64,000 nt of DNA from Haematobia irritans. Its lineage: Eukaryota > Arthropoda > Insecta > Diptera > Muscidae. Of the stretch, positions 46,052-57,737 are shown piece by piece (position 1 is the first letter of the stretch; the number at the start of each line of letters is the position of its first letter). A program made the translations under genes and the position numbers. Location of the stretch: positions 63,519,242 to 63,583,241 of the forward strand of contig NC_134401.1 in the NCBI RefSeq assembly GCF_050003625.1. The letters run 5' to 3'. A model generated the notes under the pieces. It searched no databases. It worked only from the letters and a program-made list of their open reading frames with translations, and had not been told where the DNA came from.

Positions 46052-46885
46052 CGGTACGCAAAATATCATCAGTAAATTCACATAAAGTGTTCTTCACTGA
46101 AAAAAATATTGTCGTGAGGTCAAAGATTTCATGTCTTTAAAATACGAATACAAATTTTGCTTAGCATAGAAGGCGCATTTCTCTAAACTAAAGTTATTTT
46201 CCTTGTCCAAAAGTCGATAAACTTTTCAATGAAGTCGTATTGTCCTTATAATTAGGTGATTTGACTTAAAAATGGGTATCTTAACATGAAAGAAAAAAAT
46301 TATAGGCTAAGGTCAACTTGACTTTAATAATTCAGAAAAATTCTTTAAATTTAATGAAATTGTCTTTAAATTTGTTGTCTTTTTGCATCTTGACTACAAA
46401 GCAAAAAATCGTTCAAATATAGGACATGTTTTTCAAAACTTTATTTTAAAGAAGTTTTTTACTTCAAACATAGCATAATTTCTACTGGAAGTCAAGTCCT
46501 AATGTGGAAAATAAAGTTGCCGTTAACACGTTTTTAAAGGACTTTGATAGCATATGAAGAAAAAAAGCTGAGAAAGCGAAAAATTAAAATTTGCTTTCTA
46601 GAAGCAAGTACACAAAACCTAAATTTAAAAGAGAATTGTGTCTTAAAAGTATCCTTACTTGTATTCTCCGCTTCTTTGGCTCGGAATCAATACCAAGTAA
46701 AGACAAAATCTTTGGAACCGAGTACGCTTTTTTTTCAGTGTTACCAGCAATGCCTGAAGTGCCTTCGAGCACTTGGACGACGCCTTTGGAGGCGCTGACC
46801 TCCGAAACCTGAACAGAGCGTACAGTACCATCACCCAAACGCAGTTGGATAATTTTAACAAATTTGGGGAACTTCACCTAATCCA
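46052..46885 (-). pseudogene. Vha55: V-ATPase subunit B (Vha55-like) fragment, split by a transposon
   Basis: Minus-strand reading of 46885-46741 gives [17 protein letters not shown], then [13 protein letters not shown]. After skipping the family H element (46740-46095) the same frame continues with KNTLCEFTDDILRT down to about 46052. This is part of the N-terminal beta-barrel region of the V-ATPase B subunit, a nucleotide-binding but non-catalytic subunit of the V1 sector (family knowledge). About 63 codons remain out of roughly 490. A stop codon (TAG) replaces the Glu expected just before VKFPKF, and homology ends abruptly on both sides. The family H insertion is flanked by AA/AA, and the frame reads through if the element and one AA are ignored. 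I infer a dead partial copy. Whether it came by retrotransposition or genomic duplication cannot be told from so short a piece. Confidence 0.82.
46095..46740 (+). mobile_element. Family H element inserted in the Vha55-like fragment
   Basis: CACTGAAAAAAATATTGTCG to TTTTTTTTCAGTG, 646 bp, flanked by TT on both sides (AA on the coding strand of the pseudogene) instead of the usual TA. It is internally similar to 38956-39607. Confidence 0.85.
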
Positions 46886-48660
46886 TTTTCACCGTATACA
46901 GTGAGATAAAACCTCTGGAAACAGCTTGATTTGCAGATATGGCCATTTTGCAGGGTTCTATTGAAATTTACATTCACTTGCTTTTCTCAAGATTCCTCCA
47001 TTTGGAATGAATTTCTTCTTCACACATTCCAAGGAGAGTCCAGTCAGCTGTGTTGTGACGTTGATAGAGTAAGAAAAAAAATCATTCTGAGAATTCACTC
47101 TTGAATTAAATAGTAATTGCTTACCAATCTGTGTGTAATTCATGACTGTTACCAGTTACACTATTGAGTCTCTATCTTTGTAATATATATTGTCGAAGAA
47201 GCTGATGTCTCTAAACCTTTCCTCTAACTGGAAGTGTATTCTACGAATAAGATTCTATCGAACTCTAACATTACTGATAAACTTCTCTCAAGTCGTAGAG
47301 TACCAACGGAAGTGGATCTTCTCTCAGAGAAACAATACAGTAGTACATACAAATGAAGTTATGATTTAATCTCAAATATCACCGCCACTTTTGTGATGGG
47401 CAAATGAGCTTCAGTTAGCTTCCTCTTACAAAGGGGCCTTTTTAATGCCTCTGTTGACAATAGACGAGCTGGCAAACAAAACGAATGGCAAACTTAGAAG
47501 ACAAACCAATGCTCACCAACCAACCAACAGACAATAGCAACAAGAACGGCAATCATTCAAATCGGTGGGGGAGTTAAAGACGATAAACAACAGGCCGACC
47601 AACTCTGGCAAAGCGAAGCAAACAAAAAGCTCTAATGTTCTTGTCAGCCAGGAACACTTACCGAGAACAAACACAAAACAATCAAGCCTCGAACAAAAAA
47701 CAACAACACCAAAAATAATCGTTGGGAAAATTGCAGCAATGCCACCACGGTCAGGAAAAACATTCGCTAGAGTTATGGTGGCAGAAGTGAAGCAAAATAA
47801 AAAAAATACACAACAGGGACAAAAAAGGCACTTAATTTATGGCATTAAACTTTTGCTGGCAGAAAGTTTTATATTACCCGCTCCTGCTCCAACTTAGCGT
47901 TAAATAGTCTTTGGAGTCTATCTTGCGTATTTTTACCCTACACCACAAAGGACTATAGGTTGCATAGGACACAATATTGCCATCCAATGAAAATCTTCCG
48001 CAAAATCAAAAGGGTGAATTTATCGGTTCATAATAGCGAAACAATTCTTTTGAAGGCACACCTTTACACACAGAACACTGGCAATTAAATAATGAATGGA
48101 TTCTGTAAGGATGAATGAAAACGAAAATGATGCAATATGGATTTATTTATTATTATAGCCGGTAACATATACTTCAACTGGAAGAAAAGTACACTAAAGC
48201 AATTTTGAATTTCTGCATACTGCAGAGGATTTTCATAGAAATTCTAAGCCGTTTTGAGAAAATGTTATTAACTTCTGAACAAGGTACGGGGCATATTTGG
48301 CATTCTTTATATGCTCAATGGTTAGGTAAAGTTATATCTCAACAAGTTTACTCTTATCATTGGAACATCCTGCGAAGGACATTATGGGAATTTCATTCAC
48401 ATCAACGAATATTGCTTGATTCTATTTTCATCTCAATAACAACGACCCACGTTGTTATAACCTACCCAAAAATCTTAGGCACACTTATGTAGAACTTTTA
48501 CGAAGCCGGGATTTAAAAACCTTTGAAAATTTTTAGTCCGACTCTGGGACCCAACTTATGACCACGCGCGTAACATTTGTATATACTAAGAAATGAAATG
48601 ATCAGTTTCACCATTGGACCCTTGAGCCCACTGTTGTTACCCTAAGGAATTAGGGCCAAT
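46886..48660. other. No gene recognised; one Lys/Thr/Gln-rich ORF
   Basis: The frame at 47565-47897 (plus, 110 codons) is rich in Lys, Thr and Gln, from a CAA/AAC-rich stretch typical of fly non-coding DNA. No domain is seen. A second frame (48205-48492) is also unrecognised. No repeat family of this window is present. Confidence 0.35.
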
Positions 48661-48663
48661 AAG

Positions 48664-49327
48664 CTAGGTTAGGTGGCAGCCCGATGTATCAGGCTAACTT
48701 AGACTATTCAATCCATTGTGATAGCACAGTGGTGAACTTCTCTCTAATTGCTGAGTGCAGCCCGATTCCATGTTAAGCTCAATGACAAGGGACCCCTTTT
48801 TATAGCCGAGTCCGAACGCCTTTCCACATTGCAGTGAAACCACTTAGAGATGCATTGAAACACTCAGCAATGTCACCAGCATTACTGAGATGGGATAATC
48901 CACCGCTGAAAAACTTTTTGGTGTTCGGTCGAAGCAGGAGTCGAACCCACGACCTAGTGTATGCAAGGCGGGCATAGGTTAGGTTAGGTTAGGTTATGTG
49001 GCAGCCCGATGTATCAGGCTAACTTAGACTATTCAATCCATTGTGATAGCACAGTGGTGAACTTCTCTCTAATTGCTGAGTGCAGCCCGATTCCATGTTA
49101 AGCTCAATGACAAGGGACCCCCTTTTTATGGCCGAGTCCGACCGCCTTTTACATTGCAGTGAAACCACTTAGAGATGCATTGAAACACTCAGCAATGTCA
49201 CCAGCATTACTGAGATGGGATAATCCACCGCTGCAAAACTTTTTGGTGTTCGGTCGAAGCAGGAATCGAACCCACGACCTTGTGTATGCAAGGCGGGTAT
49301 GCTAACCATTGCACCACGGTGGCTCCC
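48664..49327 (-). mobile_element. Tandem dimer of the tRNA-derived SINE
   Basis: Two SINE copies lie head-to-tail on the minus strand. The copy at 49327-48974 is complete (A box TGGTGCAATGG, B box GGTTCGATTCC, tail with TAACC units). The copy at 48973-48664 starts inside the tRNA-like head (its A box is missing) directly after the TAACC tail of the first. They differ by only a few substitutions (for example GGAGTCGAACCC against GGAATCGAACCC). Confidence 0.85.
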
Positions 49328-50540
49328 AATGGCCCAGTGGGCCAATCGTTCATCGCTAATAAAATGTTGAAAGATCCCAACAACTACCGATAAATTCAAA
49401 TCCTCAATAACTTGGTAGAGACTCATTCATTCATGTTAATCACCAGATATTCGGAGTAAAAGTATGGAGTTATGGTTAACCCGAGCAGTAGAAGGACGAC
49501 TAGAATCATTGTGGTAAAAATATTGAAAAGAAAGTTTAAAGTGGCGTCCCCAATTATTTTCTGGCTCGTTTAGACTATTCAGTCCATTGTCATAGACCTA
49601 TGGGCAAACAGATGCCTATTCTTTTACGCATATCTGGTGATTAACATGAAGGAATGAATATTTTCCAAGTTACTGAGCATTTCAATTCGTAGTTTTTGGG
49701 ATCTTTCAACATTTTATTAGCAAGGAATGCAGCTTATTTGAATGAACTCGGAACATAGTTTAATCTTAAGGGGCTACCGAAAATATATAGAAGAATCGTA
49801 ACTACCTTCTACCGTGGCTTGAATAATGTACTGGACACAATGTTAAGAGTGGCCGATTTTGTAATCCTCAGAATATTTACACTTAAAACTTCAAGAACAT
49901 CCCTATGGCATATAGGTTGGGATATCAGCCTATGAACTTTGCGGACTATTGTCTGAACCCGATCATGTATTTGCCGATAATAAGAGAATTTACACAACTG
50001 CTGCTTGTTGCTTCTCTCTAGTGATTGTATTGCATTGATTATCAGTAGACGTCGTACCGCGATAGCAATCAGAACTAAAATTTGTCAGCTTTCTGCCATT
50101 CGAAAAAGTATTGAGCCAATCAATATCGTATTTATTTCGAAGCAAACGGTGGGATCGACACACACTTCACGACTTTACCACGGCAGTGGTATAACACTAG
50201 CATACGGCGATTTGAATCCAAAGATTTTTGTACCTACGCTTTTATTGTGTCCTAATATCTATGAAATCACAAGAGGTGCTGTATGGTCCTATAATGTCGG
50301 TTTTGCATGCCATGGGTTCTTCCTTAGAGTTTTGTATAACACGCTGACAGTTTTCAATGCGGGAGTGTTGTTTGTATCGGCCGCTTAAACTGCCACACAC
50401 CATCATTGCAACAACAATAAAAATTTGAACATTTATTTTTGGCTTGTTTTTCTCTGTCGCTCCTTCAATTCGGTCTTTAGCAAATAACACATGCATGCAC
50501 GTATGTGTGTATGTGCATTTGTTTGTGTTTGAGTGTGGGT
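49328..50540. other. No gene recognised; LINE/SINE tail scrap at 49557-49602
   Basis: CTGGCTCGTTTAGACTATTC and AGTCCATTGTCATAG at 49557-49602 match the shared LINE/SINE tail on the minus strand. An open frame at 50005-50388 (plus, 127 codons) has no recognisable domain. Otherwise no recognised feature. Confidence 0.4.
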
Positions 50541-51140
50541 TAGAGGTGTGCACGTGACACGAAATTGTCGTGACTCACGAACATTTTCGTGACTCACGCG
50601 TGAGTCGTGAGTCACGCTGGCGGCAACGGCGTGAGTGTGCGTGAGCGTGATTAACCAAGCAAATGTCGTGCGTGAGCGTGAGTCACGAAAATAATATCCT
50701 CGTGAGTGTGCGTGAGTACGAATTTCGGAAAAACACGCTCACGAAAATAATCCCGCTGACGAACATAAAATGCTTACGATTTGAATTCATTTATAATTTT
50801 AGTGACATCCTAGGTGATAAGATTTTTATAACACAAACGATTTTAACCATACTCATGTTTTCAGTCAGGTTCTAAAGGAAAATCACTCATAAAATTATTC
50901 GTGAGTCACGAAGTTTTTCGTGAGTCACGACATTTTTCGTGAGTCACGATATTTTTCGTGAGTCACGACATTTAAAAGATTTTCGTGAGTGAGTGTGCGT
51001 GAGTACAAATTTTCTTTTCGTGAGCGTGCGTGAGCGTGAGTCCTACCAAAAAATATCGTGCGTGAGTGTGCGTGAATAAGATTTCTCCGTCGTGAGTGTG
51101 CGTGAGCGTGAGCAAATTATTACTCACGTGCACACCTCTA
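50541..51140. mobile_element. hAT-type element rich in CGTGAGTCACGA motifs
   Basis: Perfect terminal inverted repeats TAGAGGTGTGCACGTGA, flanked by the direct duplication GTGTGGGT (50533-50540 and 51141-51148). The TAGAG start fits the hAT terminal consensus. Most of the 600 bp is made of GTGAGCGTGAGT / GTGAGTCACGA variants on both strands, with an AT-rich core at 50755-50880. TGA(G/C)TCA occurs eight times. No coding sequence. A 64-bp mini-copy lies at 61246-61309. Confidence 0.88.
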
Positions 51141-51148
51141 GTGTGGGT

Positions 51149-52419
51149 ACATTCATTTATTTGTTCATTGCGCTCTTCACATGCATAAATATCCCCAACA
51201 AGTGCAATAACAACAACGATAACAAATTCGAAATAAATTGTGCCCCCTACACACATGCTCTCGTATTGTCGGATACGAGCTGAGTGCAATATTAGCAAGA
51301 GGCAGCACTTGTACAATGTTGCATTAGTGTAGTGTAGTGGTGTGTTTCGACATAATCTCTCTCATAGGCATTAGTTTTATTTGTGCTCACTTTGTTTTGG
51401 GGAAATTGTTATGAGTCCAAAAAAAAAACAAGAAGAATATATAATGGACCCAAACACATACAAAACTAACAACATATATAGTGACTCGTATTCACATTAG
51501 ACCTGTATGCAGAGTCCTAGGGTTCTTTCTCTATTCCAAATACTTATATGATGACTCCCAAACTCCTCAGACCAACTCATAGTTGGTGGCTGTAATGCAT
51601 CACTTGTGTTTGTTGCATTTCGATACTCGTATATACGCCACCTCCACCGCCATCACCCATTTACTCAACGACGAGCATTCATTCACAAAGGTTTTTGTTG
51701 AGTTTTCTGGTCGCAAAGAAATGTATGGTATGGGTTGTACAAACCAACACCACAGAATGTGTATGGGTAGGGGGAGGGGGCGCTGATGTTTGGGTTTTTG
51801 AGGCTGTCGATGCTGTCGAGTATCGTCGGAGTCCTTGTTTGGGGTAATTTGTTTTTAAAAGTTTTATCCCATTAATGCCATTCATAATTCCCCATTTATT
51901 TGCCGCATTAGTTTTTCTCCCCCCTTTTTATGTGTGATATGGGCTATTTTGTTTTTGTGAAATCATATTTTTGGAAAGTACATAAATTACCAACAGAATT
52001 GGACGTGTGTATGGGTTCGAAATAGATCTTTGGTTGTTGTGGTGGCTTGTGCGAATAGTGTGCGAGTGTTTTTATCGCAGCAGGAGGATGTTGACATAGG
52101 TTTGAAGAAAGATAGACCAATATGGAATTGTGAAGTGTTCTGTATATCCTCTTACGATAGTTGAATTGCCAATAAATGTGAAATACACATTCGTACTTTC
52201 CTAAATAAAAAAAAATATTTCTGAATTATGTTGGAAGTGAAAGAAGTTAGACAGAGATAAAAGTTTACCGCTATTTTCAATAATTTTGTTTTAAATTATT
52301 TGGAATAACGATTTTAAGATTTTGTACTATAATCGTTGACAAAGTAGCAGATTATCTATAAACTTAAGGTCATTACCGCTTACAAAAAATGGTGTTTAAA
52401 GAGGCAATATAGGTATCAT
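51149..52419. other. No gene or repeat recognised
   Basis: Sequence with GT-rich and CA-rich patches and no shared repeat family. Small open frames are unconvincing. Confidence 0.4.
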
Positions 52420-53635
52420 GACCCGCACCATAGGATATGTATTATACTAACTTTGTAATTTAGTTTGTAAAGAATCGATATATCAATCTCAGTCCCCATA
52501 AGGTGAAATCTCTCCAAGTAGGACACTCCGAAAAGTGGACACCTCTCAGGAGTGGACAATTTTCGTGAGAAGTTTGCTATATTATCACATCACAATCTCA
52601 CACAAACTGTTGACAAAATTAGGCCACTTTGAGTGCCCACAACTAAGAGGTTTCAGTGTATATATTATAGGCCATGGTGCAAGTCAATCTACACAGAAAG
52701 AATTTTCTTCGTAAAGAGAACGAAAAATTTCGTTAAAACTACGAAATTTGTCATTGTTTTACAACCAAAGAAACTTTTCATTAAAAGTACGAAATATTTC
52801 GTACTTTTTACGAAGAAAAGTTCTTCCAAAATGTTCGTAGTTTGTAAGAAAAAAATTCGTACTTTTTATGAAGAATCTTCGTACTTTTTATTAAAAATCT
52901 TCGTACTTTTTATGAAACAATTTCGTTCTTTTTATGAAAAACTTTCGTACTTTTTTCTGAAAAATGTTCGAACTTTTAGAAAAAAATTTATAGTCGAAAG
53001 TGCATTTGGTTGTAGTTGCAAGTGTGAAAAATGACATCACTACTTTACATCTTAAGTTTTTGAATAATTTTTAGTTTTATTGCTTCACTTTTATTCATAG
53101 CGCGCTATCACCCAAATGAGAAGTAGCATCGATTTGCATAAAAAATAGAATAAAGGAATACACTCAAGCACATTATAAAAGACTATTTAATGCCGCGAAC
53201 GGTAATTTTACAACTTCAATGAAACTTCTTCGTTATTTCAAAGAAAATTTTGACGCAGAATGTTTCGTAAAATATTCGTAAAAACTTCTTCACAAAATTC
53301 ATGAAATATGAAGAAAGTTTCGTTAAAGGTACGAACTTTTTACGAAGAAAAGTTAATGTAGAATGTTTCGTAGAAGTTTCGTATATTCGTAAAATGTTCT
53401 TCGTAAAATTTACGAAAATGAATGAATATTTCGTAATTTTAATGAAGAATTCAGGAAGAATAGTTAATGAAGAATTCTTCGTAAAATTAACGAAGAGAAT
53501 TCTTTCGGTGTAGCACTGTCTGTCCGTCCATCTGTTGAAATCACGTTAACTTCTGAAGGAAAGAAAGCTATCGACATGAAACTTTAAAAAATTACTTATG
53601 TGGTCAGATGGCATTGCAAATTAACCAAATCCGAC
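52420..53635 (+). mobile_element. DINE-1-like 5' portion split by element D
   Basis: The left part reads CACCATAGGATATGTATTAT, then CCCCATAAGG, GGCCATGGTGCAAGTCAATC. The right part (from 53513) resumes with GCACTGTCTGTCCGTCCATC and GAAAGCTATCGACATGAAAC, then fades near 53635. The order equals the intact DINE at 40748. The break is at a TA. Confidence 0.68.
52692..53510. mobile_element. TA-flanked TIR element D, TTCGTA-rich
   Basis: Begins CACAGAAAGAATTTTCTTCG and ends CGAAGAGAATTCTTTCGGTG, TA on both sides (52690-52691 and 53511-53512), 819 bp. Both flanking thirds consist of ACGAA / TTCGT motifs in alternating orientation (TTCGTACTTTTTATGAAG-type units). The centre (about 52985-53215) is unrelated sequence. 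The open frame at 52633-53034 is an artefact of the repeats. Confidence 0.82.
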
Positions 53636-53639
53636 AACT

Positions 53640-54378
53640 TTTCATTTCAAAACGATTCGTTCATGAAAGTGAATCAACACGTGGTGTCAAACTGAGAAAA
53701 GGCGGTGTCAATCTGACAACGATAAAATGACACCATGTGTTGTCAAAACAACAACCAGCGTCCATCTGAAAACAAAATTAAAAAAAACTTTCCGCTACCC
53801 AACAAACACAAGGATGAGCATTTTTCATAGGTAACGCAATATCAATTTGATAGTGAACCCCTTCTTCAACATTAATTCAAATGGCCTTGCAAATTGCTTG
53901 CTTTCAACAAATTGAAGCAATAAAATTAAATTTAGTTTGAAAAGTTGTTGCTAATATGTCGAGAAATTGTTGCTAACGTGTTGAATTATACTGTTGAGGG
54001 TAATGTCTGTTTTTTGTTGAGAACGCGATTTTCTCAACAATTTCTCACATTGAATTCTAATCTAATTCTTTGAAAAAATGTTTGAAAGCGTATTGAATAT
54101 AAGCATTTCTCCAACGATTGTGTTTATTGGGTAGCGTGACTCGAACCTGTGTTTTCTGCACCATACGCGTTAACAGTCGCCTTATCACATTGCTCCACCA
54201 AGGGAGTTGCCATATTTTAAGACTTTTCATGGCCAAAGAAAAACGAATGCCGTTCATGAAATCGTGAACGCCCGTGGACGAAATTGTGAACATTCCGTTT
54301 TGATTTTTTTGTGAACGTTTCCGTTTCATTTTGTCACAGTTCGTTCACGACTATGGAACGTAATTTTTTCCATTAGTG
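53640..54378 (-). mobile_element. Family B TIR element, copy 2, one end truncated
   Basis: The minus strand starts CACTAATGGAAAAAATTACG (54378) and follows copy 1 (9322-13236): GAAACGGAAACGTTCAC, CGGAATGTTCACAATTTCGT, the tRNA-like module with B box GTTCGAGTC (54138-54146), and AAACGATTCGTTCATGAAAG near 53650. The last ~25 bp of the other terminus are missing. It lacks the hAT insertion of copy 1. Confidence 0.75.
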
Positions 54379-54828
54379 TCCTTATATTTAAGTGATCCCA
54401 CTTAAAAATGGGTATCTTAACATTAAGAAAATTTTGTTTGACTAAGGTCAACATGTCTTCAATAATTCTGAAAAATTCTTCAAAATTATTGAAATCGACT
54501 TTTTTATCATTACTAAAAAGCAAAAAAACATTCAAAAATAGGATATTTTTTTCAACACTTTATTTTGAAGACTTTTTTTATTTGAAACATACGAGAAATC
54601 GAGTCTGAATTTGGAAATTTAAGTCGTCGTTAACACCTTTTTAAAAGCTTTGATAGCACATGAAGAAAAAGGCTGGAAAAACTAATCGATTAAAATTTGT
54701 TTCCTAGAATCAATTACGCAAAATTTAAATTTAAAAGGGAATTGTCTCAATTCTCCGCTTCTTTGGCTCGGAATCAATACGAAAATCATTAGTGTAAAGG
54801 AAAAATCTTTGGAACCTGTTTTTTCAGA
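54379..54828 (+). mobile_element. Family H element lacking its left end
   Basis: Begins abruptly at TCCTTATATTTAAGTGATCC, equivalent to a point about 130 bp inside family H, exactly at the end of element B. It runs to CTTCTTTGGCTCGGAATCAA and GTTTTTTCAGAGC. Confidence 0.7.
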
Positions 54829-54844
54829 GCAATTAAATGTTGTA

Positions 54845-55165
54845 CACTGAAAAAATATTGTCGTGAGTCTGTCAAAGATTTATTGTCCTTCAAGTACCAA
54901 TGCGTATTTTACTTAGCAGGCGTTTTTTATGAGTTTTTTAGTCCAAATCCATCACCTTTTCAATTAAGTCGTTTTATCCTTATAGCTAAAAGGGGCATAT
55001 TAAGATCAAAGATAATTTTGATGGACTTAGGCCAACTTGGTTTTAATAGTTCTGAAAATATCTTCAAAATTATTGAAATCGTCGTTCTTTTGACTACTTG
55101 AAAGCAAAAAAGACTTCAATAATTCATTTTTTACTTTTTAATTTGTGTCTAAATTGTGTCTTAAA
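54845..55165 (+). mobile_element. Family H-related element, partial
   Basis: CACTGAAAAAATATTGTCGT after TA (54843-54844), followed by diverged H blocks (TAAGTCGTTTTATCCTTATA, TTAGGCCAACTTGG). It fades near 55165 with no right terminus. Confidence 0.6.
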
Positions 55166-57735
55166 TTTTAGTGGTGTTGTTTACAATTTTTAATGTAATT
55201 TTGTGCTCAAAACTATCAGTAGTTTAGTGTTGAACTAGAAACGATGGATAGCAAATTGTCATGCTTTTTTCCATTTCAAGACATGTCGGCTTTGTGCCTA
55301 ACATGACTTTAATTTACTTCTCTGTGATAGATTATGCGAGTAATTGATTTTGCAACTTCATTAGTTGTGGTACCATTGCTGCAATCAAGTCGAAAAAATA
55401 ATTTCACCACATATTACACATGATGAGAAATATTACATGGAGTGGAAGATATATGAAACTGAGTTCTATTCAACTTGCATACATTCTGTCCTTCAATAAT
55501 TTTGCTGTGTCTTCCTTAACATACTGGTGATTGAGTTGTATAGTTTTTTTATTCACTTTGTCAGCTACCAGTATATGAGAGACAAATCAGATATTTTAAT
55601 TCGTTGCTTAGGAATAAAAATGTAGAGGAGAAAGTACGATATGCGGTTTGATAGAACTTAACCCCCCCCCCCCCTTTCCTCACCTGAACCACATATGGTA
55701 TTAACCGAATTTCAAGCAAACACAAAAAAAAGTGTATCTCAGTTTTCTCATTCATTGAATTGACTGAGGGATCGAAATGAAATATGAAGCTTATCAAAAA
55801 CTGCAGAATATGCTAAAAAAAACACAGGAGCTGGTCGATAATGGAAGAAGTACATTTTAACCTTTTCAATATTGCATTCATTATTCTTTCCTTTTGAGAT
55901 ATTTTGGCAAAGAGACTGCAGTATTTCATGGTATAAGTGCAACTCTGAGGTCAGAGGCAAGGAAACCATTGTGATTCATTTTATTTCACGCTTAGTAGAG
56001 TTTTGGTTACTTCTGGTCTCGTCCTGTAATGGAGTCCAGTTGTTCTGCTAACCGCCAGGAATTGTGACTATATAAAAGACCTGGTTCAGTGGCTGTGGCA
56101 TCCTGTATTGTCGCGAATTATTTTTTTTATGTCTGGAATATGTTTTTTGTTTAAATGCCAAAGTTTTGCCAGAGCAAAGAAAAAATCAAAAAGAAAAATT
56201 CCTGTAATGTGTTTGCTTTTCATTAAAACGTTTGCTTTTGTTCTATAACCATCATCATCATCAACATCAGTAGTAGCAGTAGTAGTGGCCGTATCATCAT
56301 GGACAGTGCAATAGATAGCAATGACTTTTTTTCTAACAAAAGTCTATATTCCTCTCGTGTGCGAGGCAATACTTTTCGCTTTGAAATTTCCTTTATTCTG
56401 CCTTCATATTCAGTCCTCCCAGGATATCTGTTGTGCATTGTTTCATGGTGTACTGGCCATATTCTTCAGTGTCCAGCTAAAAGCAAGGCCCCCGCCAAAA
56501 AAGGGGAACTGACATCAGGCAACTTCCTCGTTCCACTACGCCAACTATTACTCTGAATATGGTCATCGTCCTGTCGTTTGGTGTTAATGGCCGGCATGTG
56601 AAAATTTTGCCAAAATACGAAAGCTAAAGAGATTTTTTTATCACAAAACAAAGCAAAAGTCTGGCTATGGCGATTCACAATGAAAATTTTCGTTTCTAAA
56701 ATATAAATGTTTGTGTATGTATGAATGTAACAAGGCACACAACTTTTGAATATTTGAGGAAAATGTTCACTCCCATTTTCCATTTGCTTTGTTTTCGATT
56801 TGCTTTTTGTTCTCCATTTTATTCTTTTTGTTTTGAATTTGGATGTTCGGACATCCACCATAGAATCCTTAATTAAATTGTATTCGAACCAAAACAAAAA
56901 ACAAAAAATCATACTCTTAGCATGACCTGATGATGCATGAATGCCATGAGTCCAACTAACTAATCCACCATACAACTAATGCAACTTGATCTGCCACCTG
57001 TAGGGGGCCAAATTGTGGCACGAGTACGAGCACGTTTGTAGTTTTAACACGGTAACTGAAGTATTTCTAATCTTTTCAATTGGCTTATATTTAAATATAA
57101 ATCGCTGTCAATCTGTTAGTTGGTGTTTTAGCTTGGCTGATCCTAAAAGGATGGTCATGTCATTAACCCTAGTGTGCACGAGTGTTAGCCTCTTTCATAG
57201 ATTGGTTGTCACAAATATCATAGGAAGTAGTTTTGAATAAATAAGCAGCAAGTAATGACTACCTTTGGATTTTGGTTGGTTGCAGTTGTATGACAATTAA
57301 CAAATTGAAAATATTTTATTGCAATATATGTCTTCACCCTTCGTTGTACTCCATAACAACAATAAATTTGTGCTGATAAACTCAAAAAATTTTGTTTCTG
57401 GTAAAGAAAATTTTAAACCAATTTCTAATCATTTGTTTGTTTTGCTTCGCAAACATTTATGTGGAGAATAAAAATGGGTTTAATAAATTTCAATGTTTTT
57501 TTTTACATTCTACGGATGAAAACGAGTATTGTGCATACGTTTTAATATAACAAGTATATGTTTAGGAGTCAATTTTTTATTAATTGTAAGTGTACCGATA
57601 TGTTGGAAAAACACTTTATATTATTGTAATTTGAATACGTCAAATAATATGATTTCCTGATTGTAGTAGTCTTGTTCTGATTTCTAATTTGTCAAATAGT
57701 TTTTAATTAATCTCTATAATAAATTTTATACAAAA
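55166..57735. other. No gene recognised; poly-C tract
   Basis: Thirteen consecutive C at 55662-55674. A minus-strand frame of 169 codons (56466-56975) is Lys-rich in the middle without any domain and is probably chance. A short TCATCATCA / GTAGTAGCAG tract lies at about 56250-56290. No repeat family of the window occurs here. Confidence 0.4.
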
Positions 57736-57737
57736 AA

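Noticed and set aside
47565..47897. Lys/Thr/Gln-rich 110-codon frame as a gene
   Set aside because: The composition follows CAA/AAC-rich DNA. No domain, splice signals or supporting context could be seen.
48974..48998. TTAGG repeats resembling insect telomere sequence
   Set aside because: The four units are the tail of the SINE on the minus strand (TAACC), found in the same place relative to the body in other copies. It is not an interstitial telomere.
52633..53034. 133-codon frame rich in Phe, Lys and Tyr
   Set aside because: It lies across the TTCGTA repeats of element D, and the periodic sequence explains it.
56466..56975. 169-codon minus-strand frame as a gene
   Set aside because: No domain or convincing periodicity, and stretches such as the Lys-rich middle reflect local AAA/TTT runs. 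Left unannotated for lack of support.
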